From Epiperipatus broadwayi (Eukaryota; Onychophora; Udeonychophora; Euonychophora; Peripatidae): DNA of 64,000 nucleotides. Positions within the stretch are counted from its first letter, which is position 1. Each line of letters starts with the position of its first letter. Made by a program: the position numbers and the translations under genes. The stretch is from the NCBI GenBank assembly GCA_028023455.1, contig JAQFVV010006639.1:1-64000 (forward strand), read 5' to 3'. Under the pieces are notes generated by a model. It was not told the DNA's origin, did not search any database, and worked only from the letters and a program-made list of their open reading frames with translations. Of the stretch, positions 62,366 to 64,000 are shown piece after piece.

Positions 62366-63279
62366 ATAATTATTCAAAACAATACAATAATTAATACAGT
62401 AAAAAATATTTTAGAAACAAATATATACCATAATTTAATAGAAGTACTTTCAACTATCTAAGTAGTCATTATCAACTAGATTCAAATTGTATTACAAAAA
62501 ACTGTTACAAATATATACAAAAAGAATTACATCATACATCAATTTTCCCACAATTCATTAATTTTTATATTAGCAGCCTGTCTATTTATCAAATGTTGCT
62601 TTCCATTTTTTCTTAACATAGCTTCTTTAATTTTACATTTACTATTATTTCTTTCAATACACAAAATCTTAATTTTATTAAAATCAAAACCATGATTTCA
62701 AGTAACATTATGATAAAAAAAATACTGAAGGTAATACATCATTGTTTCTAACATTCTCATGTCTTGATTTTTGTACTCGTTTATATAACAACTCTTTGAT
62801 CTTTTCTCCAATGTACATGAGATTCACCTATATATACCTTTCCACAAACACACAGCCATTTATATATTGCACAACTTTGATTTAAAATACTACATCTATT
62901 TTTTGAATTATTTATCAATCTATTTAAATTAGGAGTAGTATAAAATGCGACTCTACATATATTTTTATATATCTGTTTTAGAAATTTCACTTGTTCATTA
63001 CAAATAAATGGTATTGATATCCAAGTATATTTCATTTTATCAATATCTATAGCACTTAAAATATTACTATTATTATTAAACTTAGTAACAATATTATAAA
63101 TTAATTTAGAATTATATACAATATTTAATAAATCCATAGTAAATACATTTATGTTATTTATTTTATCAGAATTATATTTACATAACTTATTATTTCTAAA
63201 TAAAAATTAAATATATAGTATATATTTGTTTTTAAAATATTTTTACTGTATTAATTATTGTATTGTTTTGAATAATTAT
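62366..63279. mobile_element. PLE insertion with inverted copies of its tail at both ends
   Basis: The left arm 62366-62428 and right arm 63218-63279 are inverted complements of about 62 bp. The left arm lies in the 3' untranslated tail of the minus-strand PLE relic; the right arm is the same tail piece attached, inverted, to its 5'-truncated end. This matches the inverted partial copies often joined to 5'-truncated PLEs. Confidence 0.75.
62539..63206 (-). pseudogene. PLE C-terminal fragment with GIY-YIG (WPMG type)
   Basis: Minus strand, aligned with 44753-46153 from its NNILCKY region onward: FRNNKLCKYNSDK near 63200-63160, LLNIVYNSKLIYNIVTKF, TWISIPFICNEQVKFLKQIY, TTPNLNRLINNSKNR and the GIY-YIG core IYKWLCVCGKVYIGES at about 62872-62825. 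After a frameshift it continues with LEKRSKELLYKRV, then NLINRQAANIKINELWEN-like sequence and the stop at 62539. The RT catalytic part is missing. A GATAATGACT...GTTGAAAG string about 75 bp beyond the stop matches the pseudo-LTR motif of palindrome 42067-42930. Confidence 0.85.
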
Positions 63280-63283
63280 ACAT

Positions 63284-63904
63284 ATATATATATAATTAAC
63301 TTAATTGGCCAATCAAATAACTGGTTAATGATGATAAAGTAACATGAAAATTAATTCTTTCAAAACAAGTTTCATAATATCAACTTATCTTATTAGTTTG
63401 CAGTGAACTAGCTGGTAGTGTATTTCAAAATAATGTTCAGAACCTTTTTATATAAATACCCAAGCTAAATCTGCTTCAGCTTTAACATATTAAATAATCA
63501 TTCTTATGAATTTAAACATTTACGTATTACGATAAAATATCAATAATCTGATTATATAAGTAAATTAATTTACTTCTTTTTCCAATTTAGCAACATAAGT
63601 ATATTTAATTATATTCTATGTATACATAATTGGGAAAGAAGGATACCCCCTTTCCCAGCGTGATTATGTAAAAAAAATGAGCTGTTTTATTCAATAAACC
63701 TTTTACAGTAATGAAGCAGCTGTTTCTCACTGAGCATCACGAATTTATATAGAGAGTAAGAGGCAGTCATTTGATTACTGTAAGATATATCAAACTCAAT
63801 AGTTACAGGGAAATGAAGGTATGCATATTTAAGTGCTGGAAAGTTATCATTTCCAACATTTATAAATATATATTAATAAAGTGTGCTAATAGCTCTAAAC
63901 AAGC

Positions 63905-63906
<2 letters not shown>
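63284..63906. other. Intergenic, nothing recognised
   Basis: AT-rich sequence without gene or repeat signals apart from a short TA run at the left edge. Confidence 0.4.

Positions 63907-64000
<94 letters not shown>
63907..64000. repeat. (TTA)n microsatellite, runs off the window
   Basis: At least 94 bp of uninterrupted TTA triplets to the last base of the window. Confidence 0.97.

Overview
This window looks like repeat-rich, non-coding DNA from an invertebrate animal genome. It is strongly AT-rich, with long (TA)n tracts, a large (TAG)n array and a (TTA)n tract running off the right end. There are no operons, ribosome binding sites or compact genes. Recognisable protein sequence comes almost entirely from mobile elements: Penelope-like elements (PLEs), RTE-type LINEs, a PHD/FP-type LINE ORF1, a hAT transposase, tRNA-derived SINEs and several foldback or MITE families. 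Only one convincing non-transposon coding piece was found, an orphan exon ending at 33407. The repeat mix would suit a mollusc (for example a cephalopod), a chelicerate or a cnidarian, but nothing decides the phylum.

Layout. 1-5.4 kb: two copies of a non-autonomous DNA transposon (TIR ACACCTGGGTCTC) and a foldback element. 5.4-17.4 kb: mostly featureless, with a somewhat GC-richer unexplained block at 8.5-9.6 kb. 17.5-24.3 kb: an RTE relic, two foldback elements of one family, a 0.7-kb (TAG)n array and a tRNA SINE. 24-28.3 kb: a decayed hAT transposase carrying two insertions, a decayed PLE and a near-perfect spacer-less palindrome. 28.3-36.4 kb: mostly featureless, with two more foldback copies, the orphan exon and a second tRNA SINE. 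36.4-37.3 kb: an RTE insertion with its 5' part inverted and an 11-bp target duplication, nested in another repeat. 40.7-47.0 kb: a run of inverted-repeat structures, including a 3.19-kb near-perfect palindrome of two PLE copies whose right arm keeps an open 466-codon RT/GIY-YIG frame. 47.1-48.0 kb: a LINE ORF1 relic. 50.8-56.0 kb: an apparently complete PLE with direct pseudo-LTRs. 56.4-58.1, 59.9-60.1 and 62.4-63.3 kb: more PLE and RTE relics, plus a 297-bp foldback.

The best candidate for something undescribed is the complete PLE on the minus strand at 50821-56039. Upstream of the usual RT and GIY-YIG endonuclease it encodes an SGNH/GDSL-type hydrolase with intact catalytic motifs. The hydrolase and RT frames are the same frame, separated by one TGA, and the RT frame has no ATG for its first 97 codons, so the ancestral product was probably one hydrolase-RT-endonuclease polyprotein. 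The second theme is inverted duplication: about seventeen hairpin or palindromic elements lie in 64 kb. They include several PLE insertions arranged as inverted pairs and two head-to-head SINE pairs, and some carry clear target-site duplications.
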